DNA of 64,000 nucleotides from JAIVJM01 sp963816985. Lineage in GTDB: Bacteria; Acidobacteriota; Blastocatellia; Pyrinomonadales; Pyrinomonadaceae. The stretch spans positions 3,038,001 through 3,102,000 of the forward strand of contig CAWFMF010000004.1 of assembly GCA_963816985.1 (NCBI GenBank), read 5' to 3'. Within the stretch, counting starts at the first letter, position 1; every line of letters begins with the position of its first letter. Below the pieces are notes generated by a model. That model searched no databases. It saw nothing but the letters and a program-made list of their open reading frames with translations, and was not told the origin of the DNA. Below are positions 31,985 to 40,353 of the stretch, piece after piece. The position numbers were made by a program, and so were the translations under genes.

Positions 31985-34273
31985 ATGAGATTTTCCACCA
32001 GCGGGCTCGCAGGTTTGTTCGTCGGCTCTTTGATTCTGGGAGGGTTGCCCGGCGGGGCGTCGTCCGCGCGCACACACGGCGTCGGCGTCTCTTCCCTGAG
32101 CGCGTCTGTGCAGGAGCAGGCGAGCGGCGCAGTCGCGGCGCGCGAGCAGGGTCGCGCGCTGCTTCGTCAGGGAAAGGCCGCCGAGGCGCTCATCCATCTC
32201 GAACGCGCGCTCGCGCAGTTCCGGCAGTCGAATGATAAGGCGGGCGAGGCTTCGACGCTCGACCTCTTGGGCGATCTCTACGAGCGGCAGGGGCGCTACG
32301 ACATCGCGCTCAAAAACTTCGACGACGCCTACAAAATCTACAACGCGTTGGCCTTGAGCGAGAGCCGTCAGTCGAACCTCGTCGCCGCCGTCTCGACGCA
32401 GGAGGGCGCGTACAACGCCAACCTCATGCTCGCCAAGACGGGGCAGATGTACTACCGGCGCGGTGACATCAATCAGGCGCGCGCGGCCTTCTCGCGGATG
32501 CGCGTGACGAAGCCGGAGGCCGACATGCTCAAGGCGGCGCAGGGCAGCAAGGCGAACGCCCAGTCGAAGGCCAAAAAGGTGACGGGCTTCGGCTCAAGGA
32601 TGCGGGGCGTGCTTTCGGGGCGGCCCTCGGTCTCGACGCCGGGCGCAGCTGCCGACGTGGTGGCCGACACCGCCTCGACTTTCAAAGCCCCCTTCAACGC
32701 CTACCGCGAGACCGTCATCTACGTCGTCCACGAACTCGGCATGGGCCGCGTTGACTACTTCAACGACCAGCTCGAACCGTCGAAGAAGCACTTCGAGAAC
32801 GTGCTCGCCGCGACCGTCGGGAGCCTGCCCGTCGTCGGCAAGCTCGGACAGACGCGCCGCTACCGCACCGCCGCGCGCACCGCGCTCGGCGACATCGCCT
32901 TCCGTCAGGGCCGCCACGCCGACGCCGTCAAACTTTACAACGACGCCGCGAAGGGCGCGCGCGAAGACGCCCGCCTCGACCTCGCATGGCCCGCGCAGCG
33001 CGGCACGGGCCGCAGCCTCTGGGCGCAGGCCGCCGCCGAGCAGGACGCGAAGAAATCTCTGAAGCTGCGCGAGGATGCGCTCAACTCGTACCGCGAGGCG
33101 CTCTCGACCATCGAGACCATCCGGCGCGGGAGCCTGCGCGCCGACGAATCGCGGACGACGTTTTTGGCGACGACCGAAGAGGTCTTCGTCGAGGCCGCCG
33201 CCGCGCTCGCCGAGATGTCGCTCGGCGTGGGCGCAAGCACGCCTTCAAACGCCCCGACCACTTCCGCGCCGCTCGAAGGCCGCGCGCTCGAATACGCCGC
33301 CGAGGCGCTCTCGGTCGTCGAGCAGGGCCGCGCCCGCTCGCTCCTCGACATGCTCAGCGAGACGGGCTCGGAGATTACCGAAGGCGTCCCTTCAGACCTC
33401 TTGCAGCGCAAGCAGGAGAATCAGGCGCGGCAGGAGGAGATTGCCGCGCAGTTGACCGGCGTCAATCTCGGCGGCGAGGGGCCGAAGAAATCTCTGGAAG
33501 ACTTGGAAGCCGAGTTGGGCCGTTTGCAGACCGAGTTCGAGAGCGTCGAGAACCAAATCCGTTCGGCGAGCCCGCGCTACGCCGCGCTCACCGCCGCGCG
33601 CCCGCTCACGCTCGCGGACATCCGCCAGCAAGTCCTCGACGCCGAGACCGCGCTCCTCGAATACAGCCTCGGCGAAGAGCGTTCGTACCTCTACGCCGTG
33701 ACGCGCGGAGGGATGACCGTCTCGCGCCTGCCCGCGCGCGCCGAGATAGAGAAGCAGGCGGTCGCCTTGCGTCAACAGATTATCCCGGCCTCGCTCCGCC
33801 GCGCTTTGACCGACACGGTGGCGGCGGCCACAGACCCGCGTCGCGGCCTCTCTGTCAATAGCGGCGGGACGCAAGGCGCGTCGCCCGCCGCCGTGACGGC
33901 TTACGCAGGCGTCGCCCACGCGCTCTACAAGACGGCGGTCGAGCCCGCCGCGCTGCTCTTCAAGACTAACCGCCTGCTCGTCGTCGCCGACGGCGCGCTC
34001 AACTACGTCCCCTTCCACGCGCTCGTCACCGAAGCGCCCGCGACAGGCGCGGACTTCTCGACGCTCGCCTATCTCTTGAAGACGAACGAGTCGGTCGTCG
34101 CGCCCTCGGCCTCGGTCGTCGCCGCGATTAGACAGCAGCGGGCGGGCGCGACCGCGCCGCTCGCCGGGGGAATCCTCCTCGTCGCCGACCCGGTCTTTGA
34201 CGAGTCGGACGCGCGCGCGCGCGGCTCCGCGAAGCCTCCGGCGACGACGAGCGACGCAGAGCGGGGGGACTGA
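31985..34273 (+). CDS. TPR part of a CHAT protease (first frame)
   Basis: The ATG at 31985 follows AGGAG by seven bases (ATG at 31982 is also possible). The frame has a signal peptide (SGLAGLFVGSLILGGLPGGA) and TPR repeats (QGRALLRQGKAAEALIHLER; LDLLGDLYERQGRYDIALKN; LGDIAFRQGRHADAVKLYND). A helical CHAT-preceding region follows (YAAEALSVVEQGRARSLLDM; LRQQIIPASLRRALTDT; LLVVADGALNYVPFHAL), ending with ILLVADPVFDESDARARG. It stops at 34273, just after a run of six G (34263-34268). The catalytic part continues in the next frame. Removing one G fuses both into a single protein of about 990 residues. Confidence 0.85.
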   Translation: MRFSTSGLAGLFVGSLILGGLPGGASSARTHGVGVSSLSASVQEQASGAVAAREQGRALLRQGKAAEALIHLERALAQFRQSNDKAGEASTLDLLGDLYERQGRYDIALKNFDDAYKIYNALALSESRQSNLVAAVSTQEGAYNANLMLAKTGQMYYRRGDINQARAAFSRMRVTKPEADMLKAAQGSKANAQSKAKKVTGFGSRMRGVLSGRPSVSTPGAAADVVADTASTFKAPFNAYRETVIYVVHELGMGRVDYFNDQLEPSKKHFENVLAATVGSLPVVGKLGQTRRYRTAARTALGDIAFRQGRHADAVKLYNDAAKGAREDARLDLAWPAQRGTGRSLWAQAAAEQDAKKSLKLREDALNSYREALSTIETIRRGSLRADESRTTFLATTEEVFVEAAAALAEMSLGVGASTPSNAPTTSAPLEGRALEYAAEALSVVEQGRARSLLDMLSETGSEITEGVPSDLLQRKQENQARQEEIAAQLTGVNLGGEGPKKSLEDLEAELGRLQTEFESVENQIRSASPRYAALTAARPLTLADIRQQVLDAETALLEYSLGEERSYLYAVTRGGMTVSRLPARAEIEKQAVALRQQIIPASLRRALTDTVAAATDPRRGLSVNSGGTQGASPAAVTAYAGVAHALYKTAVEPAALLFKTNRLLVVADGALNYVPFHALVTEAPATGADFSTLAYLLKTNESVVAPSASVVAAIRQQRAGATAPLAGGILLVADPVFDESDARARGSAKPPATTSDAERGD

Positions 34274-34274
34274 G

Positions 34275-34955
34275 ATGGCGCGTGCCCTCAGCTTCGAGAG
34301 CGCGCTCGCCGACGTGTCGCAGCGTGAGAGCGCGGGCGGCCCGCCGCAGGGGGCGGGGAAGGGCGGCGTGCTCATCCGTCTCGCGGGGACGCGCGAGGAG
34401 GCGCAGCAGATTTCGCGTCTCGCCTCATCTTCCGGGCGCAAGGCCGACACGTGGCTCGACCTCGACGCGAGCGAATCAAACGTCGAGGAGCGAGACCTTC
34501 GTCAATACCGCGTCCTGCACTTCGCGACGCACGGCTTGCTCAACGCCGAGCGACCGCAGTTCACGGGCGTCGTCCTCTCTTTGGTCGGCAACGGCGCGGG
34601 GATGGACGGCTTCCTGCGGACGGATGAAGTCTTCAACCTCCGCCTCTCTTCGCCGCTCGTCATGCTCTCGGCGTGCGAGACGGGCTTGGGTCGCGAGAAG
34701 CGCGGCGAGGGCGTTATCGGGTTGACGCGCGCCTTCATGTACGCGGGTTCGCCCACGGTCGGCGTGAGCCTCTGGTCGGTGGCGGACAAGTCCACGGCTG
34801 ATTTGATGACCGATTTCTACAAGAACCTCCTGAGCGCGGAAGCGCCGTCGCCGTCTGCCGCGATGCGCGCCGCGCGCCGCAACATGATTGCGGGGAAGAA
34901 GTACAGCGCGCCGTTTTACTGGGCTCCGTTCGTTCTCAACGGCGACTGGCGGTGA
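34275..34955 (+). CDS. CHAT caspase-like catalytic part (second frame)
   Basis: An ATG at 34275 starts one base after the upstream stop, with GGGGGG about seven bases before it, so translational coupling is conceivable. Its 226 residues hold the catalytic half of a CHAT domain: the histidine in RVLHFATHGLLNAE (His86), the nucleophile in VMLSACETGLGRE (Cys134), and GLTRAFMYAGSPTVGVSLWS. CHAT proteins are caspase-related peptidases. In relatives this is continuous with the TPR part. Either the gene is broken by an extra G or the two chains work together. Confidence 0.85.
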   Translation: MARALSFESALADVSQRESAGGPPQGAGKGGVLIRLAGTREEAQQISRLASSSGRKADTWLDLDASESNVEERDLRQYRVLHFATHGLLNAERPQFTGVVLSLVGNGAGMDGFLRTDEVFNLRLSSPLVMLSACETGLGREKRGEGVIGLTRAFMYAGSPTVGVSLWSVADKSTADLMTDFYKNLLSAEAPSPSAAMRAARRNMIAGKKYSAPFYWAPFVLNGDWR

Positions 34956-34958
34956 AGA

Positions 34959-35128
34959 GATTTTGGATTTTAGATTTTGGATTTTGGATTGCCGATTGAA
35001 GACGGCGCGGCCTTCATCAACCATGACTGTAGTTGATGAAGGCCGCGCCCTCTCGCCGTCCGGTTCGTGATTAACGGGGGGTTGGTGTTATCCTTTAATC
35101 CGCAATCCAAAATCTAAAATCCGAAATC
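34959..35128. repeat. Short-word hairpin (GATTTTGGATTTTAGATTTTGG) with nested terminator
   Basis: Arms of GATTTTGGATT words (34959-34998) face AATCCAAAATCTAAAATCCG (35102-35121 and flanks). Inside lies a clean hairpin: GGCGCGGCCTTCATCAAC (35004-35021) against its complement ending at 35049, a probable terminator for the CHAT gene. The right arm ends 15 bases before the next start codon. Confidence 0.8.
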
Positions 35129-35143
35129 GCATTGGGGGTTTTG

Positions 35144-35479
35144 ATGGAGACGAAGTTCACCCCGGTCACAGACGCCGGGGCGCTCGAAGAGTTGTTCGCG
35201 CGCTCGAACGAAGCGCCGGTCGTGCTCTTCAAGCACAGCAACAGTTGCCCGATCAGCGCCGCCGCGCACCGCGCCTTGAAGCAGTTGGGCTCGGAGGTCG
35301 CAATCGTCGTCGTGCAGGAGAGCCGCGACCTCTCGCGCGAGGTCGAGACGCGGACGGGCGTCCGCCACGAGTCGCCGCAGGCTTTCGTCCTGCGCCAGGG
35401 CGAGGTCGCCTGGTCGGCCTCGCACTTCGACATCACCGCCGACGCCGTCAGACGCGCGGTACAAAACGCAGAAGGCTGA
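35144..35479 (+). CDS. ytxJ: YtxJ-family monothiol bacilliredoxin
   Basis: The ATG at 35144 gives 111 residues with a thioredoxin-like fold and a single active cysteine: APVVLFKHSNSCPISAAAHR. This is the motif of YtxJ/BrxC, a monothiol bacilliredoxin thought to reduce bacillithiol-protein mixed disulfides. RTGVRHESPQAFVLRQGE supplies the cis-proline region. It implies a bacillithiol-type thiol system in the host. The last codons (QNAEG) lie within the start of the adjoining hairpin, so the C-terminus may have been altered by repeat insertion. Confidence 0.9.
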   Translation: METKFTPVTDAGALEELFARSNEAPVVLFKHSNSCPISAAAHRALKQLGSEVAIVVVQESRDLSREVETRTGVRHESPQAFVLRQGEVAWSASHFDITADAVRRAVQNAEG

Positions 35480-35537
35480 ACGCAGAACGATGAACTGAAA
35501 ACAAAGGCATTGTCTTTCAGTTCATCGTTCTGCGTTC
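35478..35537. repeat. Short-word hairpin (GAACGCAGAACGATGAAC)
   Basis: Perfect 23-bp arms (478-500 and 515-537) overlap the ytxJ stop codon by two bases and end 14 bases before the DUF971 start. The words GAACGCAG and GATGAAC repeat within the arms. Confidence 0.85.
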
Positions 35538-35550
35538 TGAGTTCATCGTT

Positions 35551-35871
35551 ATGAGTGAAACGAGGCGCGGCCCCGCCGTGGAGCCGCGCGAGATTATGCA
35601 GGAGGGCGACGCCGCGCTGCGCGTGACGTGGGGCGACGGGCGCGCGTGTCTCTACGCCGCGCCGGTCTTGCGCCGCGCGTGCCCGTGCGCGCAGTGCGTC
35701 AACGAGTTCACGGGCCAGCGCGTGCTCAAGCCGGAGGCGGTCTCGGACGACCTCACGATTGAGAACGTCGAGCTCGTCGGTCGCTACGCGCTCACCTTCC
35801 GCTGGAGCGACGGCCACGAGACGGGCATCTACAGCTTCCGCTATCTGCGCCAGCTCTGCGAAGAGGAGTGA
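35551..35871 (+). CDS. DUF971 protein
   Basis: This is 106 residues, full DUF971 length: LRVTWGDGRACLYAAPVLRR, ACPCAQCVNEFTGQRVLKPE and FRWSDGHETGIYSFRYLRQL. DUF971 is the N-terminal domain of gamma-butyrobetaine hydroxylases. As a stand-alone protein it is linked in other genomes with Fe-S cluster handling (Mrp/ApbC), but its activity is unproven. CPCAQC and the His-Glu of GHE could bind zinc or iron. It is co-directional with ytxJ. Confidence 0.9.
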   Translation: MSETRRGPAVEPREIMQEGDAALRVTWGDGRACLYAAPVLRRACPCAQCVNEFTGQRVLKPEAVSDDLTIENVELVGRYALTFRWSDGHETGIYSFRYLRQLCEEE

Positions 35872-36507
35872 AGCTTCCACGGGCGGCGAAGGGCACACCG
35901 CACGGCCTTCACCGCCGCGCAGATTTCCGTTGACGTTTCCCGCCGTTCGTTGTAATTTCTATCCGCTCAAAGGGTGATTCTAGTTAGGCTGAACTCCTCG
36001 CAAGCCTCTGACAGTCTTCTCGCGGACTCGGCTAAGTACATTAATCAGCGCATGTACTTAGACGGAGAATCTAGTCTCTTACCGATGAAGCGTCTCCCCG
36101 AATGCTTGCTCTTTAGCATTCCGGCGCACAGATGAATCGCAATAATTCACGGGTTACATAGCAATTCAAAAGGGTCGAGCCCTGCCCGGCTCATCCGACA
36201 CACGCTCCTTCATCTGACAGTGACAGAGATGTGCCGTTGAACGACAGGCGTCTTTCCGCGCGGCGCGCGGGGGCGGCTCGTCCTCAGACGTGAGGCCGCC
36301 GACTGCTACTCGCCTTGCGTCCCCTATTTGATCTTGCCCTTCAACCTCAGGCCTTCCACCCCTTGACCGGCTACACAGGCGCAAGCTTGTGGCGATTTAC
36401 CGCGCCGGGCTAATTCACCCAAACCCAGTAAGGAAACCCGACCTCCGTTTGTCGCGGGAGCCTCGCAAGCTGCCACGCGGCAAGACCCAAAAAGGAGAAT
36501 ACCCGTA
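35872..36507. other. Long leader region before the multicopper oxidase operon
   Basis: No gene is evident in 636 bases. The segment is less GC-rich near 36000-36160 than its surroundings. It contains a perfect 10-bp palindrome (36032-36061, separate entry). The last 150 bases before the start include several short self-complementary words (ACAGGCGCAAGCTTGTGGCG; GCCGGGC; TGCCACGCGGCA) that could fold. A structured 5' leader or regulator site for the copper oxidase is possible, but I recognise no known riboswitch. Confidence 0.4.
36032..36061. promoter_or_regulatory. Perfect palindrome CTAAGTACAT-n10-ATGTACTTAG
   Basis: Two 10-base inverted half sites with centres one-and-a-half to two helical turns apart lie about 450 bases before the oxidase start. 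The shape fits a dimeric regulator's operator or a hairpin. No cognate regulator gene is nearby. Confidence 0.4.
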
Positions 36508-38385
36508 ATGGCGAAAGTACCGAAGTTAGATAAGACGCGCGAAAGAGACGCACGCATCGCCGCCAAGAACAGGCGCGAGTTAATCGCCGCCGGACTGAAG
36601 CGGCGAGACCTCATGAAGATGGGCCTGCTGACCGCCGCCGGGATGCTCATCCCGAAGAAGGGCTTGAGCGCCCACCCCCTGACCAGCGCCGGGTTCGTGG
36701 ACGACGACGAGCCGAACAGCCCCCCGACCACACCGTTCTCCCAGAACATGCCGCGCCTCTTCGTCATGCCGACGAGCACGGCGCTCACCCCCGCCCCGAC
36801 CATCATCCCGAACACCGCCGCCGGTGAAGCGCGCACGGTCGCGCATCAGGCGTTCGCCCAGTTCCCTCCGCAGCGCTTCTACGAGATGTGGGAGGAGGAG
36901 AACTTCGTCCAGGTGACCCCGAACCTGAATGAGCTGCCGTTGCAGCCCATCTGGGGCTTCGCGCCCGTCGTCAACGGCGTCAAGGTCGCGGGCGCGATGT
37001 CCCCCGGCCCGATGATCGTCGAGAGGTACGGAACGCTGGGCAACCCGCAGGCTGGCTCGGTGCTCTTGCGGCAGCGCAACAAACTGCCGGTCAACAACCG
37101 CGGCTTCGGCCTGCCGTCCACCACCACCCACTTGCACAACGGCCACACGCCGCCCGAATCCGACGGCTTCCCCTGCTTCTTTAAGGAGCGCAACCAGTTC
37201 TACGACCACCACTACCCGAACGTCTACGCGGGCATCAACTCGACGCACCCCGGCACGGGCGACATCAAAGAGGCGATGCACTCCTTGTGGTATCACGACC
37301 ACCGCATTGACCACACGGCGGAGAACACCTACAAGGGTCTCGCCGGGACTTACGTCCTCTTCAACGAGTTCGACACCGGCGACGAGACGACGGGCTTCCG
37401 CCTGCCGAGCTTCGGCGACGGCCAGAACCCTAACACCAGCTTCGACATCTACATGGTCTTCAACGACAAGGTCTTTGACGACCAGACGGGCCTTCTGGCC
37501 TTCGACCTCTTCAACTTCGACGGCATCCTCGGCGACAAGTTCCTCGTCAACGGGAAGATTAACCCGGTGCTGCACGTCAGCCCGCGCCGCTACCGCTTCC
37601 GCTGGCTGAACACCGGGCCGTCGCGCTTCTACCAATTCTTCCTCACTAACGCCGCCAATAATTCCACTCTGCCCTTCTGGCAGATTTCGACCGACGGCAA
37701 CTTGATGGAGCGGCCCGTGCAGGTCAACAGCAGCCGCGTCTCGGTGGCCGAGCGCGTGGACGTAATCGTTGACTTCACGGGGCTGGCGGGCAAGACCTTC
37801 TACATCGAGAATCGCCTGGAGCAGGACGACGGGCGCGGCCCCGACGGCGACGTGACGGGCGCGGGCCAGGGCAACAAGATTCTCAAGATCGTCGTTGACG
37901 GCCCCAGCGTCCCCGACAACAGCCTCCATCCCTCGCAGCAGGTCTTCTACGGCTTCCCCAACACGACGGACGCGGCGCGCATCACCCGCACGTTCCGCTT
38001 CGAGCGGGGCAACGGCCAGTGGCAGGTCAACGGCAAGCTCGTCGGCGACTGCGACGACATCCGCTTCGCCATCAAGCGCAACACCGTCGAGAAGTGGGTC
38101 TTCCAGAACAACTCCGGCGGCTGGCAGCACCCCATCCACATGCACTTCGAGGAGTTCCAAACGCTCAACATCAACGGGAACGCGCCGCGCAACACCGGGA
38201 TTATCGAGAGGGGGCGCAAAGACGTGTTCCGTCTCGAACACAACATGCAGACCACCGTCTACTTCCGCTTCCGCGACTTCGTCGGGAAACTCCCGCTCCA
38301 CTGTCACAACGTCGTCCACGAAGACCACGCGATGATGGCGCTGCTGGAGATTAACGACGTGGGGGACAACAAAACCAACCCGTAG
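36508..38385 (+). CDS. Tat-exported multicopper oxidase
   Basis: This 625-residue protein begins with a long N-region and a twin-arginine signal (LKRRDLMKMGLLTAAGMLIP). It carries all four copper motifs: HLHNGHTPPESDGFP, LWYHDHRID, HPIHMHFEEF and LPLHCHNVVHEDHAMMALLE. The last of these holds the type 1 Cys, both His and an axial Met. It resembles CotA/bilirubin oxidase-like laccases and would couple substrate or Cu(I)/Mn(II) oxidation to reduction of O2 to water in the periplasm. AAAAAGGAG lies nine bases upstream of the ATG. The SCO and propeller genes that follow form an operon. Confidence 0.93.
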   Translation: MAKVPKLDKTRERDARIAAKNRRELIAAGLKRRDLMKMGLLTAAGMLIPKKGLSAHPLTSAGFVDDDEPNSPPTTPFSQNMPRLFVMPTSTALTPAPTIIPNTAAGEARTVAHQAFAQFPPQRFYEMWEEENFVQVTPNLNELPLQPIWGFAPVVNGVKVAGAMSPGPMIVERYGTLGNPQAGSVLLRQRNKLPVNNRGFGLPSTTTHLHNGHTPPESDGFPCFFKERNQFYDHHYPNVYAGINSTHPGTGDIKEAMHSLWYHDHRIDHTAENTYKGLAGTYVLFNEFDTGDETTGFRLPSFGDGQNPNTSFDIYMVFNDKVFDDQTGLLAFDLFNFDGILGDKFLVNGKINPVLHVSPRRYRFRWLNTGPSRFYQFFLTNAANNSTLPFWQISTDGNLMERPVQVNSSRVSVAERVDVIVDFTGLAGKTFYIENRLEQDDGRGPDGDVTGAGQGNKILKIVVDGPSVPDNSLHPSQQVFYGFPNTTDAARITRTFRFERGNGQWQVNGKLVGDCDDIRFAIKRNTVEKWVFQNNSGGWQHPIHMHFEEFQTLNINGNAPRNTGIIERGRKDVFRLEHNMQTTVYFRFRDFVGKLPLHCHNVVHEDHAMMALLEINDVGDNKTNP

Positions 38386-38412
38386 CGGCTTGGAGAAAGG
38401 AATGGCCGAAAG

Positions 38413-39075
38413 ATGAAGAGCATAAATAGGAGAAGCATGGTGGCTCTGCTGGGGACGGCCCCGCTCGTCGGCGGCATCCTGACGATGGGAGAGGCGCGGG
38501 CGCAGACCCCCGTCTCGGAGTCGCGGTTCAAGAGCATCGAGCCGCGCGAGCGCATCAGGCAGAGGTATTTCCCCGACCTCGTGCTGACCACGCACGAAGG
38601 CAAGAAAGTCCGTTTGTACGACGACCTCGTCAAAGACAAGATCGTCATCATCAACTTCATGTACGCGAAGTGCGAGGGTGTCTGCCCGCCCATCACGGCG
38701 AATCTGGTGAAGGTGCAGAAGCTGCTCGGCGAGCGTCTGGGCCGGGACATCTTCATGCTGTCCTTCACGCTCAAGCCGGAGCAGGACACGCCCGAAGTGC
38801 TCAAGCGGTACGCCGACACTTACAAGGCGCAGCCCGGCTGGACGTTCGTCACCGGCGCACCCGCCGACATGGAGACCGTCAGGCGCAATCTCGGCTTCAC
38901 CGACCCCGACCCGGCGCGCGACGCCGACAAGACGAACCACATCGGCAACATCGCCTACGGCAACGAGCCGCTCCTGCGGTGGGGCGGCGCGCCGGGGATG
39001 TCGAAGCCCGACTGGATCGTCAAGATGGTCGGTTGGGTGGATTGGCCGAAGGACGCGAAAGGAGAACGCATATGA
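38413..39075 (+). CDS. SCO1/SenC/PrrC family copper chaperone-like protein
   Basis: This 220-residue exported protein (signal with an RR: NRRSMVALLGTAPLVGGILT) has the SCO thioredoxin-like fold: IVIINFMYAKCEGVCPPITA with the CxxxC copper ligands, and the distal His in DKTNHIGNIAYG. SCO proteins deliver copper to cytochrome oxidase CuA sites or reduce their cysteines. Here the gene lies 27 bases after a multicopper oxidase and overlaps the next gene, so it may metallate that oxidase instead. Confidence 0.93.
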   Translation: MKSINRRSMVALLGTAPLVGGILTMGEARAQTPVSESRFKSIEPRERIRQRYFPDLVLTTHEGKKVRLYDDLVKDKIVIINFMYAKCEGVCPPITANLVKVQKLLGERLGRDIFMLSFTLKPEQDTPEVLKRYADTYKAQPGWTFVTGAPADMETVRRNLGFTDPDPARDADKTNHIGNIAYGNEPLLRWGGAPGMSKPDWIVKMVGWVDWPKDAKGERI

Positions 39076-40241
39076 GAAGCAGTGGTCAAATAAAAACCGC
39101 TCTGACGAGCGCGCTGTTCGTCGCCGCGCTGGCGTTGTTGTCGGCGGCGTCCGCGTCGGCCCAGACCGCCACCGCGACGACCGACACCTCGACTCAGGTG
39201 CAGTCCGCGCCGACGAAGACCGGGACATCCCCCTACAGCACGGAGGCGGTCACCAGCATCGGGCTCAACGACGGCGTGACCAGCCTCGCCGCCGACGCCA
39301 ACGGCAACGTCTACGCCTCGCTCCAGTTCGCCAACAAGGTCGTGAAGTTGAACGGCGCGGGGGCGGTCGTCGGCACCTTCACCGTCGGGAAGAACCCGAC
39401 CGGGCTGGTCGTTGACAACTCGAACGGCGGCGTCCTCTACGTCCTGAACAACTCCGACAACACCGTGACGAAGCTCAAGCTCGACGGCACGCTCGTCGGC
39501 ACCTACAACGTGGCCGGCGACGGCCCCATCCACGCGGCGCTCTACGGCGGCACGCTCTACATCGCGTGCGAGCGCAGCAACACTCTGGTGCGGATGTCAA
39601 CCAGCGGCGCCGCGCTCGGTTCGACCCCGGTGGGCAAACGCCCCGTCTGGGTCGTCGTCTCCGTCAGTTCGTCCAAGACCCAGTTGGCGACCACGGACGG
39701 CAGCACGCAGTCCTCGGACGCCGAGGCCGCGCCGACGACGGAAGCCGAGGCCGCGCCGACGACGGAGGAGGTGATGGTCGCCGACGGCGACGCGGCCATG
39801 GCCTCGAAGCCCGGCCCCGGCAGCACCGTCAACGTCTACGTCTCGTGCAACAAGTCCGACGAGGTGTGGAAGCTCTCAGCGTCGGGCGGAGTCGTCGGCC
39901 AGTTCGCCACCGCGCGCGGGCCGTTCGGCCTCGCCGTCAACAGCAAAGGCGAGATTCTGGTGGCCTGCTTCTGGGACGGCATCGTGTACCGGATGAGTTC
40001 GGCGGGCGTCGTGCTCTCGAAGACGGCGGTGGGTGACGGCGCGGCGGGCGTGGTCGTCTACGGCAACGTCCTCGCGGTCATCGCGAACGGCGCTAACTCG
40101 GTGACGAGGCTTTCGCTCGCCGACGGCTTGGTCATCAGCAAGGAGCTTGTGGACAGGGCCCCTCTGGCGGCCACGGCCACCGCCTCGGCGCTGTGGGTGG
40201 GCTGCACCGGCAGCGGCACGATTGCGAGGCGGTCGTTGTAG
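39072..40241 (+). CDS. Exported NHL/YncE-like beta-propeller protein
   Basis: The ATG at 39072 overlaps the SCO stop by four bases (ATGA). Of 389 residues, the first 31 are a signal peptide (ALFVAALALLSAASASAQ). The rest is a propeller of about seven blades: VTSLAADANGNVYASLQFAN, GLVVDNSNGGVLYVLNNSDN, AALYGGTLYIACERSN, GPFGLAVNSKGEILVACFWD. One loop carries a tandem 24-base duplication (EAAPTTEAEAAPTTE). Its role is unknown. Linkage to the copper oxidase suggests a partner or electron-transfer scaffold. Confidence 0.85.
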   Translation: MRSSGQIKTALTSALFVAALALLSAASASAQTATATTDTSTQVQSAPTKTGTSPYSTEAVTSIGLNDGVTSLAADANGNVYASLQFANKVVKLNGAGAVVGTFTVGKNPTGLVVDNSNGGVLYVLNNSDNTVTKLKLDGTLVGTYNVAGDGPIHAALYGGTLYIACERSNTLVRMSTSGAALGSTPVGKRPVWVVVSVSSSKTQLATTDGSTQSSDAEAAPTTEAEAAPTTEEVMVADGDAAMASKPGPGSTVNVYVSCNKSDEVWKLSASGGVVGQFATARGPFGLAVNSKGEILVACFWDGIVYRMSSAGVVLSKTAVGDGAAGVVVYGNVLAVIANGANSVTRLSLADGLVISKELVDRAPLAATATASALWVGCTGSGTIARRSL

Positions 40242-40297
40242 CCTTCAAGACTTAAAGGCGAAACTTTCGTCGGCGTTTCAAGCGGCGAAATAACAGT

Positions 40298-40340
40298 CGG
40301 GGCGGGAAGAGCAAGCACTCTTCCCGCCCCGATTCCTTTA
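40298..40340. terminator. Bidirectional terminator between convergent genes
   Basis: TCGGGGCGGGAAGAG (298-312) pairs with CTCTTCCCGCCCCGA (319-333), followed by TTCCTTT on the plus strand. It serves the propeller gene and the convergent FG-GAP gene. Confidence 0.75.
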
Positions 40341-40353
40341 GCCCGTGCCGTCT

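Noticed and set aside
34261..34270. A canonical minus-one slippery heptamer at the CHAT frame change.
   Set aside because: The zero-frame codons are CGG GGG GAC, which do not fit the X XXY YYZ pattern, and the needed shift is plus one.
35872..36507. A c-di-GMP or cobalamin riboswitch in the copper oxidase leader.
   Set aside because: The conserved core words of neither class are present; only general self-complementarity is seen.
36580..39228. An 882-codon open reading frame on the minus strand, antisense to the multicopper oxidase and SCO genes.
   Set aside because: It mirrors the high-GC codon pattern of two unmistakable genes on the plus strand, is Val/Asp/Glu/Arg-rich and lacks any domain.
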